DNA from: Algoriphagus boritolerans DSM 17298 = JCM 18970
GTDB lineage: Bacteria > Bacteroidota > Bacteroidia > Cytophagales > Cyclobacteriaceae
Reading direction: 5' to 3'
DNA: 34,093 nucleotides
Assembly (NCBI RefSeq): GCF_900108085.1
Contig: NZ_FNVR01000037.1
Span: 1-34,093, forward strand
The translations under genes and the position numbers were made by a program. The notes below the pieces were generated by a model that was not told the DNA's origin, ran no database searches, and saw only the letters and a program-made list of their open reading frames with translations. Each line of letters opens with the position of its first letter. The first letter of the stretch is position 1. Shown here one piece after another: positions 8,223 through 17,337 of this stretch.

Positions 8223-8810
8223 ATGCCGGGTATTTTAAGTAACTACCTTTCTAAAGCGAGATCCAAAAAGATAATTCCATTCCTAAACGGGAATGTATTA
8301 GATATTGGTTGCGGTCAAGCTGCTAATTACCGACTAAGTAAAGAATTGAATTTACAGATACAGTCTTACACAGGTATTGAGTATGATTCTAATAGAATTA
8401 AATCATTAAAAATTGAGTTTCCAGAGGCTAATTTTTTCACTATAGATCTGGATAAGGATGAAATTCCAAAAGAGAATCAATATGATACTATCCTATTGAT
8501 AGCAGTCATTGAACATATTTTTAACTTAAAATTTTTGTTTGAACAAATACATGATTTGTTAAAAGATGACGGAAAGGTCATAATCACAACCCCAAGTCCT
8601 TTTGGAAATGATTTTGTACATAAAATTGGCACTCAGTTAGGTTTATTTGACAAAGAAGGTGGTCAAGATGATCATATTGTAATTTTCAATAAAAAGAGGT
8701 TGCAAATCCTTGCGAATGAAGTTGGACTTGAGGTGAACAAATACCAAAAATTTCAATTAGGGTGCAATCAGTTGGTGGTTTTAAAAAAGTTTATCCTTGG
8801 AAATAAATAA
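8223..8810 (+). CDS. Class I SAM-dependent methyltransferase
   Basis: 195 residues, soluble. SAM-binding motif I is VLDIGCGQA (25-33). The acidic residue of motif II lies in GIEYDS, and the post-motif segment YDTILLIAVIEHI followed by LLKDDGKVIITTP is typical of Methyltransf_11/23 proteins. Such enzymes in sugar loci usually methylate a sugar hydroxyl or a small precursor; the substrate cannot be read from sequence. The start is ATG, 11 nt after the GtrA-like gene. The 3' end overlaps the next gene by 14 nt. Confidence 0.82.
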   Translation: MPGILSNYLSKARSKKIIPFLNGNVLDIGCGQAANYRLSKELNLQIQSYTGIEYDSNRIKSLKIEFPEANFFTIDLDKDEIPKENQYDTILLIAVIEHIFNLKFLFEQIHDLLKDDGKVIITTPSPFGNDFVHKIGTQLGLFDKEGGQDDHIVIFNKKRLQILANEVGLEVNKYQKFQLGCNQLVVLKKFILGNK

Positions 8811-10254
8811 AAAGAACTTTTATAGTGCCACCTATACTTTTGCTGTAATCATCATATTTCAAGTAATAGGAAATTACAGTAGGCAAAAATATGTGCAGGA
8901 AGAATTTATGGATGATGCTATCCATTATGTTAAATTAGCCTATCAAATAGCTGATAAAGGTATTTATTCAAGTGACGGTATTGAATATTCATATTCTAGA
9001 GAACCATTAAGTAGTTTTTTACAAGCAGGATACTTAAAAATATTCACGCCGTCTTCAATACATTCAGATCTCAATAAACTGTTGACCGGAAGGGAAAATC
9101 TTCTCAGGGTAAATGCAATTAACCTTATTTATCTTTTAGCCATTTCTTTGGCTATGTGGTGGGTGGGATGGATGATTTTCCACTCACATTTTTGGTCAAT
9201 GTTGGCAATTGCAATTACTGATATGTATTTGGCTTTTTATGAGAACTATCTGATTACGATTAATTCTGAAATGCTTTCCATTTTGCTACTAATCTTGCTG
9301 ACAGGTTCTTTGATCAAGTTTACTCAATTTAAAAACTTGAAATGGGCTATATGGACCGGAGTAATAATGGGATTGTTGGTTTTGACTAAAGCTGTGTTTT
9401 ATTATTTATTACCTTTTTATTTGTTAGGTGTTCTCATTCTAATTTGGATCCGGGAAGTACAATCCAGAAAAAAATTATTGACGAATTTTCTTGCAATAGG
9501 CCTATCGTACTTTTTGATCATTTTCCCATGGATGTTCAGGAATCATATCCATTTTGATGACTTCAGTATTGCAGAGAGAGGAGGACAAGTGTTGCTTATC
9601 AGAGCAATTAAAAATCAAATGACGGAAATTGAATATAAAGGTGGATATTATGCTTACGCACCTCAGGCATTCAATAAGCTTTTTCTTGGAAAAATCTTAG
9701 ATTTTAAGGAGAATGATTTAATATATGGTGGTAAGCTTCAACGACTAAACAGAGGGCTAGAAGAAGATCAGAACGCAATTCAAAATAATGAACTTGATAA
9801 ACTCATAAGCTATTATCAAAGAACTCACTTTATAGAAATACCGAAATTATTTAAAGAGGCATCTCGATTAAATGTTCTTCCAGAAGAATTGTTAAAAAGC
9901 AAGGCATTTGAAATGATTAAATCTGATTTTACTAATCATTTAAAAATGACTATTTTATTCAACTGGAGAGGAATATGGATATATAAGGGGCAATATTTTT
10001 TTGTGGCTCTAGCAAACTTATTTCTTTTTGTTTCTTTTTATTTTGTTTTTTCAAAAAGTCTAATTAAAAGAGATATGGTTGCTTTAACTCTTTGTCTATT
10101 GACAATGTATTATATCTTATTTCATTCTTTTTTGACTCATTATATTCCAAGATATTCTGTTATTCTTCTACCTATTTTATCTCTTGCTTCTGTATTATTA
10201 ATCAGGAATTGTTACAATGCATTCAAAAAAAATAATCAATTCCATCCATGTTGA
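8797..10254 (+). CDS. GT39/PMT-like polytopic glycosyltransferase
   Basis: 485 residues with about ten membrane segments. A first helix (about 12-27) leads to an extracytoplasmic loop with the paired acidic motif MDDAIHYVKLA (D39-D40), then SREPLSSF. Paired Asp in the first loop followed by an arginine/EP motif is the signature of GT-C enzymes of the PMT_2/ArnT type, which transfer a sugar from a lipid-phosphate carrier outside the inner membrane. It fits with the DPM1-like and GtrA-like genes upstream, so these three may form a decoration module. TTG is preferred because the first in-frame ATG (M38) would delete helix 1. It overlaps its neighbours at both ends. Confidence 0.75.
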   Translation: MEINKKNFYSATYTFAVIIIFQVIGNYSRQKYVQEEFMDDAIHYVKLAYQIADKGIYSSDGIEYSYSREPLSSFLQAGYLKIFTPSSIHSDLNKLLTGRENLLRVNAINLIYLLAISLAMWWVGWMIFHSHFWSMLAIAITDMYLAFYENYLITINSEMLSILLLILLTGSLIKFTQFKNLKWAIWTGVIMGLLVLTKAVFYYLLPFYLLGVLILIWIREVQSRKKLLTNFLAIGLSYFLIIFPWMFRNHIHFDDFSIAERGGQVLLIRAIKNQMTEIEYKGGYYAYAPQAFNKLFLGKILDFKENDLIYGGKLQRLNRGLEEDQNAIQNNELDKLISYYQRTHFIEIPKLFKEASRLNVLPEELLKSKAFEMIKSDFTNHLKMTILFNWRGIWIYKGQYFFVALANLFLFVSFYFVFSKSLIKRDMVALTLCLLTMYYILFHSFLTHYIPRYSVILLPILSLASVLLIRNCYNAFKKNNQFHPC

Positions 10255-11336
10255 AAAGTTTAAGTAAAATTTATACGCGATCACCAAAGCAAAATTTTGA
10301 AGAAATATATTCCAATTTCAACAACATTTTTAAGATAGATGAGGCAACACAGAAACTTTGGGGAATTGATTTGCTAAAAGATGTTTTAGTAGAGCCTGTA
10401 GAACAAATAGAAAAGAAACAATTAAATTATAATCAAATCGATTTTAGCGAGATTGAATTTTATGAGGAAAGTATTTTAGGTGACATTAAAGATAATTTGC
10501 AAGGGCCAATTGAAGGAACTGATTTTTTAAAATGTGAAATGTCATATAAAGAGATGGCTTTTTTAAATGGAATTATTCGCAAAGCTAAACCGAAAACAAT
10601 TGTAGAAATGGGTTTGAGTGCTGGAGGGAGTACCTGTGTGATTTTAAATGCAATTAGGGACATGGAAAATACCAAACTCTATTCTTTTGATTACAATTCG
10701 ATTTGGTATAAAGAAAAAAAATTAGGCCAAGATAAGGGTCGAAAAACAGGTTTTCTAGTAGATCAATTATTTCCAAATCAGAAATCTAAATGGAGTCTTC
10801 ATACAGGAGGAGTTCCCTGTAAACATTTTGATGTATTGCCTGAGGATGGAGTAGATATTTGTTTTATCGATACGGCACACGCCAATCCTGGTGAACATCT
10901 TAATATTTTGGAGATTCTTCCATTTATGAATAAAAACAGCATCATTGTTTACCACGATACAGCATTTCATACGATTTATCATAAAGATGGGTCGACAAAT
11001 TGCGTGTCTATTAATACGTTGAATGGGAAAAGAATTTTGTTAAAATCAGAGAAAGCCTTTGGCTTACCAAACATAGGGGCTGTTATTATAGATAAAAATG
11101 TGGAAAATATGCTCCATGCATTATTTTCAAACCTGAGTTTACCATGGTCTTATAGAATTACAGAGGATGATTTTATCCAAATGTTCAAGCATTTTTCTAG
11201 ATTTTATCCAAAAGATTTGGTTGATCTTTATGTCTATTATTGTTGTTTTTATATGAGTGGAGGAATGCAAAACAAGAAATTTCCGCCCCACTTTGAAAAA
11301 GAATACAGTAAAAGGACAAAAAGAGAGATTACCTAA
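10248..11336 (+). CDS. SAM-dependent methyltransferase of Methyltransf_24 type
   Basis: 362 residues. The Rossmann core begins at TIVEMGLSAGGST (about 117-129), continues through LYSFDYNS, and has the hallmark FIDTAHANPGEHLN (about 208-221) and IIVYHDTAFH. The histidine-aspartate residues after the fourth and fifth strands are typical of Methyltransf_24 and cephalosporin-hydroxylase-like proteins of polysaccharide clusters. About 95 residues before the core have no recognised domain, and about 100 follow. It probably methylates a sugar; target unknown. The ATG start overlaps the upstream gene by 7 nt. Confidence 0.75.
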   Translation: MLKSLSKIYTRSPKQNFEEIYSNFNNIFKIDEATQKLWGIDLLKDVLVEPVEQIEKKQLNYNQIDFSEIEFYEESILGDIKDNLQGPIEGTDFLKCEMSYKEMAFLNGIIRKAKPKTIVEMGLSAGGSTCVILNAIRDMENTKLYSFDYNSIWYKEKKLGQDKGRKTGFLVDQLFPNQKSKWSLHTGGVPCKHFDVLPEDGVDICFIDTAHANPGEHLNILEILPFMNKNSIIVYHDTAFHTIYHKDGSTNCVSINTLNGKRILLKSEKAFGLPNIGAVIIDKNVENMLHALFSNLSLPWSYRITEDDFIQMFKHFSRFYPKDLVDLYVYYCCFYMSGGMQNKKFPPHFEKEYSKRTKREIT

Positions 11337-11373
11337 CTTCATGTTGGTGTCCAAAAGATGTAAATGAAGTAAT

Positions 11374-12297
11374 ATGAACTATTTAATCACCGGAGGAGCA
11401 GGGAATATAGGGAGTTATCTAGCCGCTAAGCTGGCAAGCAATCAGGATAATTTTGTGGTAGTTGTTGACAATTTATCTACAGGGGATATCTCAAAAGTTC
11501 CTCAAAAGGAGAATGTGAAATTCATCAAATGTGATGTCAATGACTACACGGATGTTGCGCCTGTATTTGGGAGGTATAATTTTGACTATGTATTCCACTA
11601 TGCTGCGGTTGTTGGTGTTAAAAGAACTTTGGAAAATCCGCTGATGGTGCTCAATGATATCAACGGAATTAAAAACATCTTAAACCTCTGCAAAAATACA
11701 GGAGTAAAAAGGGTCTTTTATAGTTCCTCCTCAGAAGTATATGGTGAACCCTTTGAGATCCCACAACGGGAACAAACTACTCCGCTCAACTCTAGATTGC
11801 CTTATGCCATTGTCAAGAATTTGGGGGAGGCTTTCTGTCGATCCTATTTTCAAGAGTTTGGTTTGGAATTTACTATTTTCAGGTTTTTCAATACTTATGG
11901 ACCGCATCAGAGTGAGGATTTTGTAATTCCGAAGTTTCTCAAGCGGGCCATTAGTGGAGAAGATATTTTTATCTATGGAGATGGCAGTCAAACGAGGTCA
12001 TTCTGCTATATCGATGATAATATTGATACTTGTATCAAAGCCATCAGTGACCCGGAAGCAATCAATGAAGTCATTAATGTAGGAAGTGATATTGAAATAA
12101 GCGTATTGGAATTGGCTCAGAAGATCGTAAAGCTGACAGGCGATAAATCAAAAATCATTCACAAAGCCCCACTTCCAGAAGGTGATATGAGTAGGCGCTG
12201 TCCCGAAATTTCCAAAATGAAAAAACTACTTAATCGTGATTTGAAAAGTTTGGACGATGGCCTATTTGCATTGATTTCAATTTATAAATTTCAATGA
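11374..12297 (+). CDS. NAD-dependent nucleotide-sugar epimerase/dehydratase
   Basis: Extended short-chain dehydrogenase of 307 residues (family usually 300-340). Visible features are the NAD loop GGAGNIG (7-13), the catalytic stretch SSSSEVYG (117-124), YAIVK (144-148) and FFNTYGP. The C-terminal DMSRRCPEISKMKKLL fits sugar nucleotide-binding ends of UDP-glucuronate decarboxylase and related 4,6-dehydratases. Glu in SSEVYG favours a dehydratase or decarboxylase over a simple 4-epimerase, but the exact product is uncertain. The gap before it is 37 nt; the stop overlaps the next ATG (ATGATGA). All catalytic residues are intact, unlike gmd and fcl upstream. Confidence 0.82.
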   Translation: MNYLITGGAGNIGSYLAAKLASNQDNFVVVVDNLSTGDISKVPQKENVKFIKCDVNDYTDVAPVFGRYNFDYVFHYAAVVGVKRTLENPLMVLNDINGIKNILNLCKNTGVKRVFYSSSSEVYGEPFEIPQREQTTPLNSRLPYAIVKNLGEAFCRSYFQEFGLEFTIFRFFNTYGPHQSEDFVIPKFLKRAISGEDIFIYGDGSQTRSFCYIDDNIDTCIKAISDPEAINEVINVGSDIEISVLELAQKIVKLTGDKSKIIHKAPLPEGDMSRRCPEISKMKKLLNRDLKSLDDGLFALISIYKFQ

Positions 12298-13127
12298 TGA
12301 TAAAATCAAAAGTAATTGTTTGGAAAAATATTTATAAAGTCACAAAGTATTTGGCTGACAAACTGCGCCTAATACTGCTCCATGAAACAAAGGAAATAAA
12401 ACTTAAGATGTTTTTTGAAAAGATATATCCTTTGAAGACGGATAAAGATTTAGTCAGAGTAGGCCCCGATTATGATGGAGGGTATTTGATACCAAATGAT
12501 CTTGAAGATATTGCTATTTGTGTTTCTCCGGGTGTTGACTCTGAATCAAGGTTTGAATTGGAACTCGCAAATAAAGGGATGAAAGTTTATATGGCTGACA
12601 ATTCAGTAGATAGTCCTGCAATTAATCATTCAAATTTTCATTTTATTAAAAAACATATAGGTTCTTATTCTAATCAAAACCAAATCTCTTTTGATGTATG
12701 GCTTAGAGATATTTTTAAAGATTCTAAAAATTCAGATTCAATACTTCAAATGGATATTGAAGGAGCTGAGATAGAAACTTTGTTATCGATATCTGAAGAT
12801 TATTTAAATAATTTCAGAATAATCGTAATTGAATTCCATGATTTCAGTAGATTATTTGTAAAGGATTTTTTTGAGATTTATGAAATTATATTCAATAAGC
12901 TTTTAAAGAATCATTCCGTAGTACATATACACCCAAATAATACTTCAAAAATTCATAGAAGGGGTGATATTGAAATTCCTGATCTTTTTGAAATAACTTT
13001 TCACAGGAATGATAGGTTTGTTAGAACTGGATATGCATCAAAATTCCCACATAATCTTGATAGAGCAAACATAAGTTTTGTAAAGGATTTAAAGCTCCCT
13101 AAATGTTGGTATTTCCATAATGACTAA
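12294..13127 (+). CDS. FkbM-family methyltransferase
   Basis: 277 residues. VGPDYDGGYLIP (about 57-68) and VSPGVDSESRFELELA (about 77-92) replace the usual DxGxNxG loop, as in the FkbM subgroup found in LPS clusters. ILQMDIEGAEIE (about 150-161) is the conserved FkbM core. The C-terminus ends with KLPKCWYFHND. The family O-methylates sugars, among other substrates. It is the first of three FkbM genes in this cluster (others at 20104 and 26284) and the most divergent in its SAM loop. It overlaps the genes on both sides by 4 and 8 nt. Confidence 0.8.
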   Translation: MMIKSKVIVWKNIYKVTKYLADKLRLILLHETKEIKLKMFFEKIYPLKTDKDLVRVGPDYDGGYLIPNDLEDIAICVSPGVDSESRFELELANKGMKVYMADNSVDSPAINHSNFHFIKKHIGSYSNQNQISFDVWLRDIFKDSKNSDSILQMDIEGAEIETLLSISEDYLNNFRIIVIEFHDFSRLFVKDFFEIYEIIFNKLLKNHSVVHIHPNNTSKIHRRGDIEIPDLFEITFHRNDRFVRTGYASKFPHNLDRANISFVKDLKLPKCWYFHND

Positions 13128-14046
13128 AATAAAAATTTTCTTTGATGATTTTTGGCCGGAATTTGATTATAAAAATGATTGGATATATCAATTTCTCAGC
13201 AAAACCTATGACATAGAAATAAACCCTAGCCCGGATTTTCTATTCTACTCTTCTTTTGGAAAAAATCATTTAAAATATAAATGTTATAAGGTATTTTATT
13301 GTGGTGAAAACGTTAGACCTAATTATTTGGACTGTGATTTTTCTATATGTTTTGATTTTAATAATAGAGAAAATCACTTCCGATTACCTCTTTACGCTTC
13401 AAGTGTAGGGTTTGAGCCTGAGTACCTATTAAATAAACCTAAACTGAATAAGGAATTATTGAAAGATAAAAAATTTTGTTGCTTTCTGGCATCAAATGAA
13501 AGAGCGAAAGAAAGGATTGAATTTTTCAAAAAGTTATCACAATATAAGCAGGTAGATTCAGGAGGGATTGTGCATAACAATCTGGGTTTTAGAGTTAGTG
13601 ATAAAATGAAATTTATTAAGGATTATAAATTCATTGTAGCTTTCGAAAATTCCAGCTATCCTGGTTACATTACAGAAAAAATATGGCATCCATTTTTTGT
13701 AGATATTGTACCTATTTATTGGGGTAGTCCAAATGTCCAAGAGGATTTCAACACGGCACGTTTTGTAAATTATCATGAGTTTTCATCTCTAGATAACATG
13801 ATAAATAAAATCATTGAATTAGATAACGACGATGAACAGTATATAAAGATGGTAAATGAGCCAGTTTTTATAAATGATAAGTTAAATGCTTATTGTGATA
13901 GAGAGGAGTTAAAAAGATTTTTCGTGAAAATATTCTCAACAAAAGCTTTGCCTGTATCTCAAACTTGGTGGCCTTATTTGTCATTTTTTATTAGAAAATC
14001 AAAGAATGCAAAAATTAAACTAATCAAATTGTTGAAGAATGAATAA
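13120..14046 (+). CDS. GT10 alpha-1,3-fucosyltransferase
   Basis: 308 residues, no membrane anchor. The GT10 signature is clear: FYCGENVRPNYLDCD (59-73), then FIVAFENSSYPGYITEKIW (171-189) and VPIYWGSPNVQEDF (197-210). These hold the GDP-fucose-binding Glu, Tyr and Lys residues of the family, and the segment resembles Helicobacter pylori alpha-1,3/4-fucosyltransferases. It would transfer L-fucose from GDP-fucose to an N-acetylglucosamine or glucose acceptor in the cytoplasm. The nearby donor pathway (fcl, gmd) is degenerate, so the donor must come from elsewhere. It overlaps the next gene by 8 nt. Confidence 0.88.
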   Translation: MTKIKIFFDDFWPEFDYKNDWIYQFLSKTYDIEINPSPDFLFYSSFGKNHLKYKCYKVFYCGENVRPNYLDCDFSICFDFNNRENHFRLPLYASSVGFEPEYLLNKPKLNKELLKDKKFCCFLASNERAKERIEFFKKLSQYKQVDSGGIVHNNLGFRVSDKMKFIKDYKFIVAFENSSYPGYITEKIWHPFFVDIVPIYWGSPNVQEDFNTARFVNYHEFSSLDNMINKIIELDNDDEQYIKMVNEPVFINDKLNAYCDREELKRFFVKIFSTKALPVSQTWWPYLSFFIRKSKNAKIKLIKLLKNE

Positions 14047-15019
14047 TGGAGTTTCTATTATTTGTTGCTCATACAATGGTCGAGAAAGATTGCAAATTAC
14101 CTTAGAGGCGATAAAAAATCTCGAGTGTAATGGCAATTGGGAATTGATATTTATCGATAATGCTTCAACTGATGGAACACTTGAATTTGCAAAGGAATTT
14201 TTTAAAGGCCAATCCATTCCAGTCAAATTCTTGTATTGTAATACACCTGGTAAAAGTTATGCTTTATGGATAGCATTCGCTAAGGTTGAATTTAGCTATG
14301 TTTTAATTTGTGATGATGATAATCAACTATTTCCGGATTATTTAACATGCGGTGTAGATATTTTGGACAAAAATCCTATAATAGGCGCTTTGGGTGGTAA
14401 AGGGATTATGACAGAAAAGTTAGATCTTCCAGATTGGTTTAAAAGGTATCAGTCAACTTATGCCATAGGTCCACAGGCTGATAAAAATGGGCCATTAAAA
14501 AAAGGAGTTGGATTGTATGGAGCAGGTTGTTTTTTTAGGTTTCAAGCTTTGCAGCAGCTCTTTAAAGATAATTTTATTTTGAATTCAAAAGGATTGCGGG
14601 GTAATACTTTAGCAGGTAGTGAAGATATTGAAATGTGCTTGGCCATTGAATGCCTGGGATACGAAATATGGTATGATGATCAATTAAGATTTTATCATAA
14701 CGTAGATGAAAAACGATTAGAGTGGAATTATTTATTGAAACTCAAAAGTAGTATTGCTTCCAATTTCCCTCTGATGGAACCATACCGATACATTATTTTA
14801 AGGGATTCAGGCAGCTATGGGGGGTTTCTGATGAAACAAATTCCATCCTTAGTCTGGAATTTTTGTTTTACCCAACTCCTTTATCTGGTAAAACCGAAGC
14901 CGAAAAACCAAGTCTTTAGATTAACTTATCAATATCAGCTTATTGGATTATTTAAAAATTTTGGAATGAGTTTAAAAACTTTTCGGAAAATCAAACCTAT
15001 TTTACTCAATCAACCTTAG
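14039..15019 (+). CDS. GT2 glycosyltransferase
   Basis: 326 residues, WcaA-like. VSIICCSYNGRERL (5-18), FIDNASTDGT (38-47) and the metal-binding CDDDN (91-95) define a GT-A fold. GSEDIEMCLAI marks the acceptor-side ED motif. The region after DDDN (ALGGKG, LPDW, then a GAG loop) matches the layout of the gene at 24425, so the two are likely paralogues or members of one subfamily. Retention of all motifs suggests activity; donor and acceptor are unknown. Confidence 0.85.
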   Translation: MNNGVSIICCSYNGRERLQITLEAIKNLECNGNWELIFIDNASTDGTLEFAKEFFKGQSIPVKFLYCNTPGKSYALWIAFAKVEFSYVLICDDDNQLFPDYLTCGVDILDKNPIIGALGGKGIMTEKLDLPDWFKRYQSTYAIGPQADKNGPLKKGVGLYGAGCFFRFQALQQLFKDNFILNSKGLRGNTLAGSEDIEMCLAIECLGYEIWYDDQLRFYHNVDEKRLEWNYLLKLKSSIASNFPLMEPYRYIILRDSGSYGGFLMKQIPSLVWNFCFTQLLYLVKPKPKNQVFRLTYQYQLIGLFKNFGMSLKTFRKIKPILLNQP

Positions 15020-15025
15020 ATTAAT

Positions 15026-16201
15026 TTGAAAAAGAAAGTACTTTTTGTGATTGACACCATTTCAGTAGGTGGAGCTGAGCTATCTATTTATGAAGTAGTG
15101 AAAAACTTAAAGCATACAGATCCAATTGTCTGTGTATTATACAAAGCCGCCAACGGCCTGCAAAAAGAATTTGAGAAAGACCTTATTCCATTGGTGTTTT
15201 TTGATATCCAAAAACGTTTTGGGATTGGTGAAGCCATCCAAAAATTGAATGCTCTGATCCGTAAGGAAAAGCCTCACGCTGTCCATGCTACCCACTACAA
15301 TACTGAAATTATCTGTCGCCTAGCGGTACCCAAATTCAAGATTCCTTTAATCTGTTCCTTGTTGAATGATACGTACAGCAAAGAACGCTACGCTCTTTTT
15401 AGTAAGAAGGAAATTCTGAAACTTGAATTGTATAGGATGGTAGATATGCTCACTGCTAAACGGGCAGATAAATATATTTCCGTAGCAGAATGTATCCTGG
15501 AACCCAATAGCCGCTATCTAAACCTTCCCGTTGATCGAATGGTGGTGGTGCAGAATGGGCGGGATATGGATTTCTATCATAATGCCAAGCCCTTGGATAA
15601 AAAGTCTATTGTTCCTGAATATCAGGAAGAAGATGTTTTTTTGGTGTCCAATTCCCGTGTGGTCAGGAGCAAGGGTTTTGAAGAGATGTTTGGAGCTTTT
15701 GAAATTCTGGCGGAAAAGTATACTAACCTCTACCTGATTGTGGTTGGAAATGGCTATGACTTTGCCCATTATCAAGAAAGAGCTAAGCACATGAAAAAGG
15801 GTAATAGAATCAAATTTATGGGATCCCGTTTGGATATGCCCCAAATCTTAAAAGCCTGTGATATCTTTTGGTTTCCTACGCACTTTGAGGGTTCACCAGG
15901 TGTGGTGATTGAAGCTATGGTCTGCAAACTTCCAATTATCTCCACCAATATTCCCTCTATCACTGAAAATCTTGTTAACGGAGAAAATGCCCTGATCTGC
16001 AAACGGGGAGATATCCCAAGCCTGGTCGAAAAAACTGAAATACTTTTAGAAAACCCTGAACTTGGCAAACAACTGGCCCAAAAAGCCTATGACTTAGGAG
16101 TCAAAAAATTCGATATCAAAACCCTTGCGGCTAAACAGGAGCAGGTGTATTTGGATCTGATTGAGGAATTTAGAGTAAAGGGGATTAAGCCTAAGTTCTA
16201 A
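15026..16201 (+). CDS. GT4 glycosyltransferase
   Basis: 391 residues, GT-B fold. The N-terminal VLFVIDTISVGGAELSI (about 5-21) is the acceptor-side glycine loop. The C-terminal LIVVGNGYDF and HFEGSPGVVIEAM, with the Glu-x7-Glu motif, are donor-binding features of GT4. Length is normal. The TTG start places the first strand at residue 5 and lies 6 nt after the preceding stop. Codons are less AT-rich than those of the two genes before it, hinting at a different origin within the block. A 201-nt gap with hairpins follows, so this may end a transcription unit. Confidence 0.87.
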   Translation: MKKKVLFVIDTISVGGAELSIYEVVKNLKHTDPIVCVLYKAANGLQKEFEKDLIPLVFFDIQKRFGIGEAIQKLNALIRKEKPHAVHATHYNTEIICRLAVPKFKIPLICSLLNDTYSKERYALFSKKEILKLELYRMVDMLTAKRADKYISVAECILEPNSRYLNLPVDRMVVVQNGRDMDFYHNAKPLDKKSIVPEYQEEDVFLVSNSRVVRSKGFEEMFGAFEILAEKYTNLYLIVVGNGYDFAHYQERAKHMKKGNRIKFMGSRLDMPQILKACDIFWFPTHFEGSPGVVIEAMVCKLPIISTNIPSITENLVNGENALICKRGDIPSLVEKTEILLENPELGKQLAQKAYDLGVKKFDIKTLAAKQEQVYLDLIEEFRVKGIKPKF

Positions 16202-16235
16202 AGTCCTTTGGGGTTTTTAAAACCCCGAAGGTCTT
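16202..16235. terminator. Hairpin after the GT4 gene (candidate terminator)
   Basis: CCTTTGGGGTTTT (16205-16217) pairs with AAAACCCCGAAGG (16219-16231) with one T-G wobble, starting a few bases after the stop at 16201. The T-run is inside the stem and CTTGGC follows, so it is an imperfect intrinsic terminator on the + strand. Confidence 0.4.
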
Positions 16236-16323
16236 GGCTATCAAACCGGAAATGATAAATCTTTTAAATCGGCCTACAAAACAGGACATTCTTTAATTAT
16301 TGGATAAATTTAGGTAGTAAAAA

Positions 16324-16380
16324 AGACCTTCGAGGTTTAAAAAAAGACCTTCGAGGTTTAAAAAAAAACCTCAAAGGTCT
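16324..16380. repeat. Tandem 21-bp unit and hairpin
   Basis: AGACCTTCGAGGTTT occurs at 16324-16338 and again at 16345-16359 (21-bp period). The second copy pairs with AAACCTCAAAGGTCT (16366-16380) with one mismatch, making a 14-of-15 stem. A-tracts lie on its 5' side, so terminator polarity fits the minus strand better, yet no minus-strand gene is seen. It relates in sequence to the hairpin at 16205-16231. Confidence 0.6.
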
Positions 16381-16402
16381 CACCTACTCAGTCTTAAATC
16401 TT

Positions 16403-17317
16403 GTGTCTCCAATAAAGCCTTATTTCTCCATCGTCATCCCCACCTTCAACTGTGCTGAGTTTATCAGGCAAACTGTTGAAATGGTGAGGGAGCAAAGTTT
16501 TGAGGATTGGGAGTTGGTGATGGTGGATGATGGTTCGACGGATCAAACTTGGGAGATTTTGAATGATGTGGCTGTAACAGAAAGCCGAATCAAGATTGAT
16601 CAGCGTCCTGAAAATAGAACTAAGGGACCAAGTCCTTGTCGTAATATCGGGGTGGAAAACTCATCAGGGCTATACATTGCTTTCTTGGATGCGGATGATG
16701 AATGGTCAATCGACCGCTTACTAAATGCTTACACTTTTATCCAAGAGACAAATGCCAAAGCAATCTACTCTGGCGCTTGGGTAGTGGTTCAAAAGGGTAA
16801 ATATTTTAGGGAATCCCGACCCATTAGAAAAGGTGAAAGTATTTTTGATTTTACCATCAATGGTGACAGTTTTGCCCAGACATCCACTTTGTTGGTTAAA
16901 TCCGAAATCGCCAAGCAAGTAGCATTTCCAGAGGCCATCCGATTTCATGAGGACTTTGCCTATTTTATAGAAGTTGGTGAGTTGGTGCCTTGGTCGTTTT
17001 TCCCATCAAAGGATGTAATCGTAAACTGGGAGGATAATCATCTAAAAAAAGTGAACTATGCGGATTGTCTCTATTTTTATCAGAAGTATAAAAGCAAGAG
17101 TATTGACAAAATTTCCAGGATTGGGTATTTGAAATACACGGCACATGAATTGGCAGTGAGACAGCCCTATGATAATAATATAAAATTTTATCATAAATTT
17201 TTAATGGAGGAGGGAGTTAAATTTGGAATATTAGAATTCATTCTATTTTTAAGCCCATTGGCATATTCTATGTTATTGAAAATAAGAAATAAAATGTTAG
17301 TATTGAAAAATTTTTAA
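16403..17317 (+). CDS. GT2 glycosyltransferase
   Basis: 304 residues. FSIVIPTFNCAEF (8-20), MVDDGSTDQTW (40-50), PCRNIGVENS (78-87) and FLDADDEW (94-101) are a textbook GT-A set. A hydrophobic C-terminal stretch (about 276-292) may tether it to the membrane. GTG is the start: TTG one register away is out of frame, and the first strand begins at residue 8. It is the first gene after the 201-nt hairpin-bearing gap and may open the second half of the cluster. Its first two-thirds are less AT-rich than its last 60 codons, a possible mosaic. Confidence 0.85.
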   Translation: MSPIKPYFSIVIPTFNCAEFIRQTVEMVREQSFEDWELVMVDDGSTDQTWEILNDVAVTESRIKIDQRPENRTKGPSPCRNIGVENSSGLYIAFLDADDEWSIDRLLNAYTFIQETNAKAIYSGAWVVVQKGKYFRESRPIRKGESIFDFTINGDSFAQTSTLLVKSEIAKQVAFPEAIRFHEDFAYFIEVGELVPWSFFPSKDVIVNWEDNHLKKVNYADCLYFYQKYKSKSIDKISRIGYLKYTAHELAVRQPYDNNIKFYHKFLMEEGVKFGILEFILFLSPLAYSMLLKIRNKMLVLKNF

Positions 17318-17337
17318 TAGATTTTATCGGTTATAAG

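Noticed and set aside
11337..11373. Regulatory hairpin CTTCAT...ATGAAG before the epimerase gene
   Set aside because: Six-base arms around a 20-nt loop are too weak to support a call.
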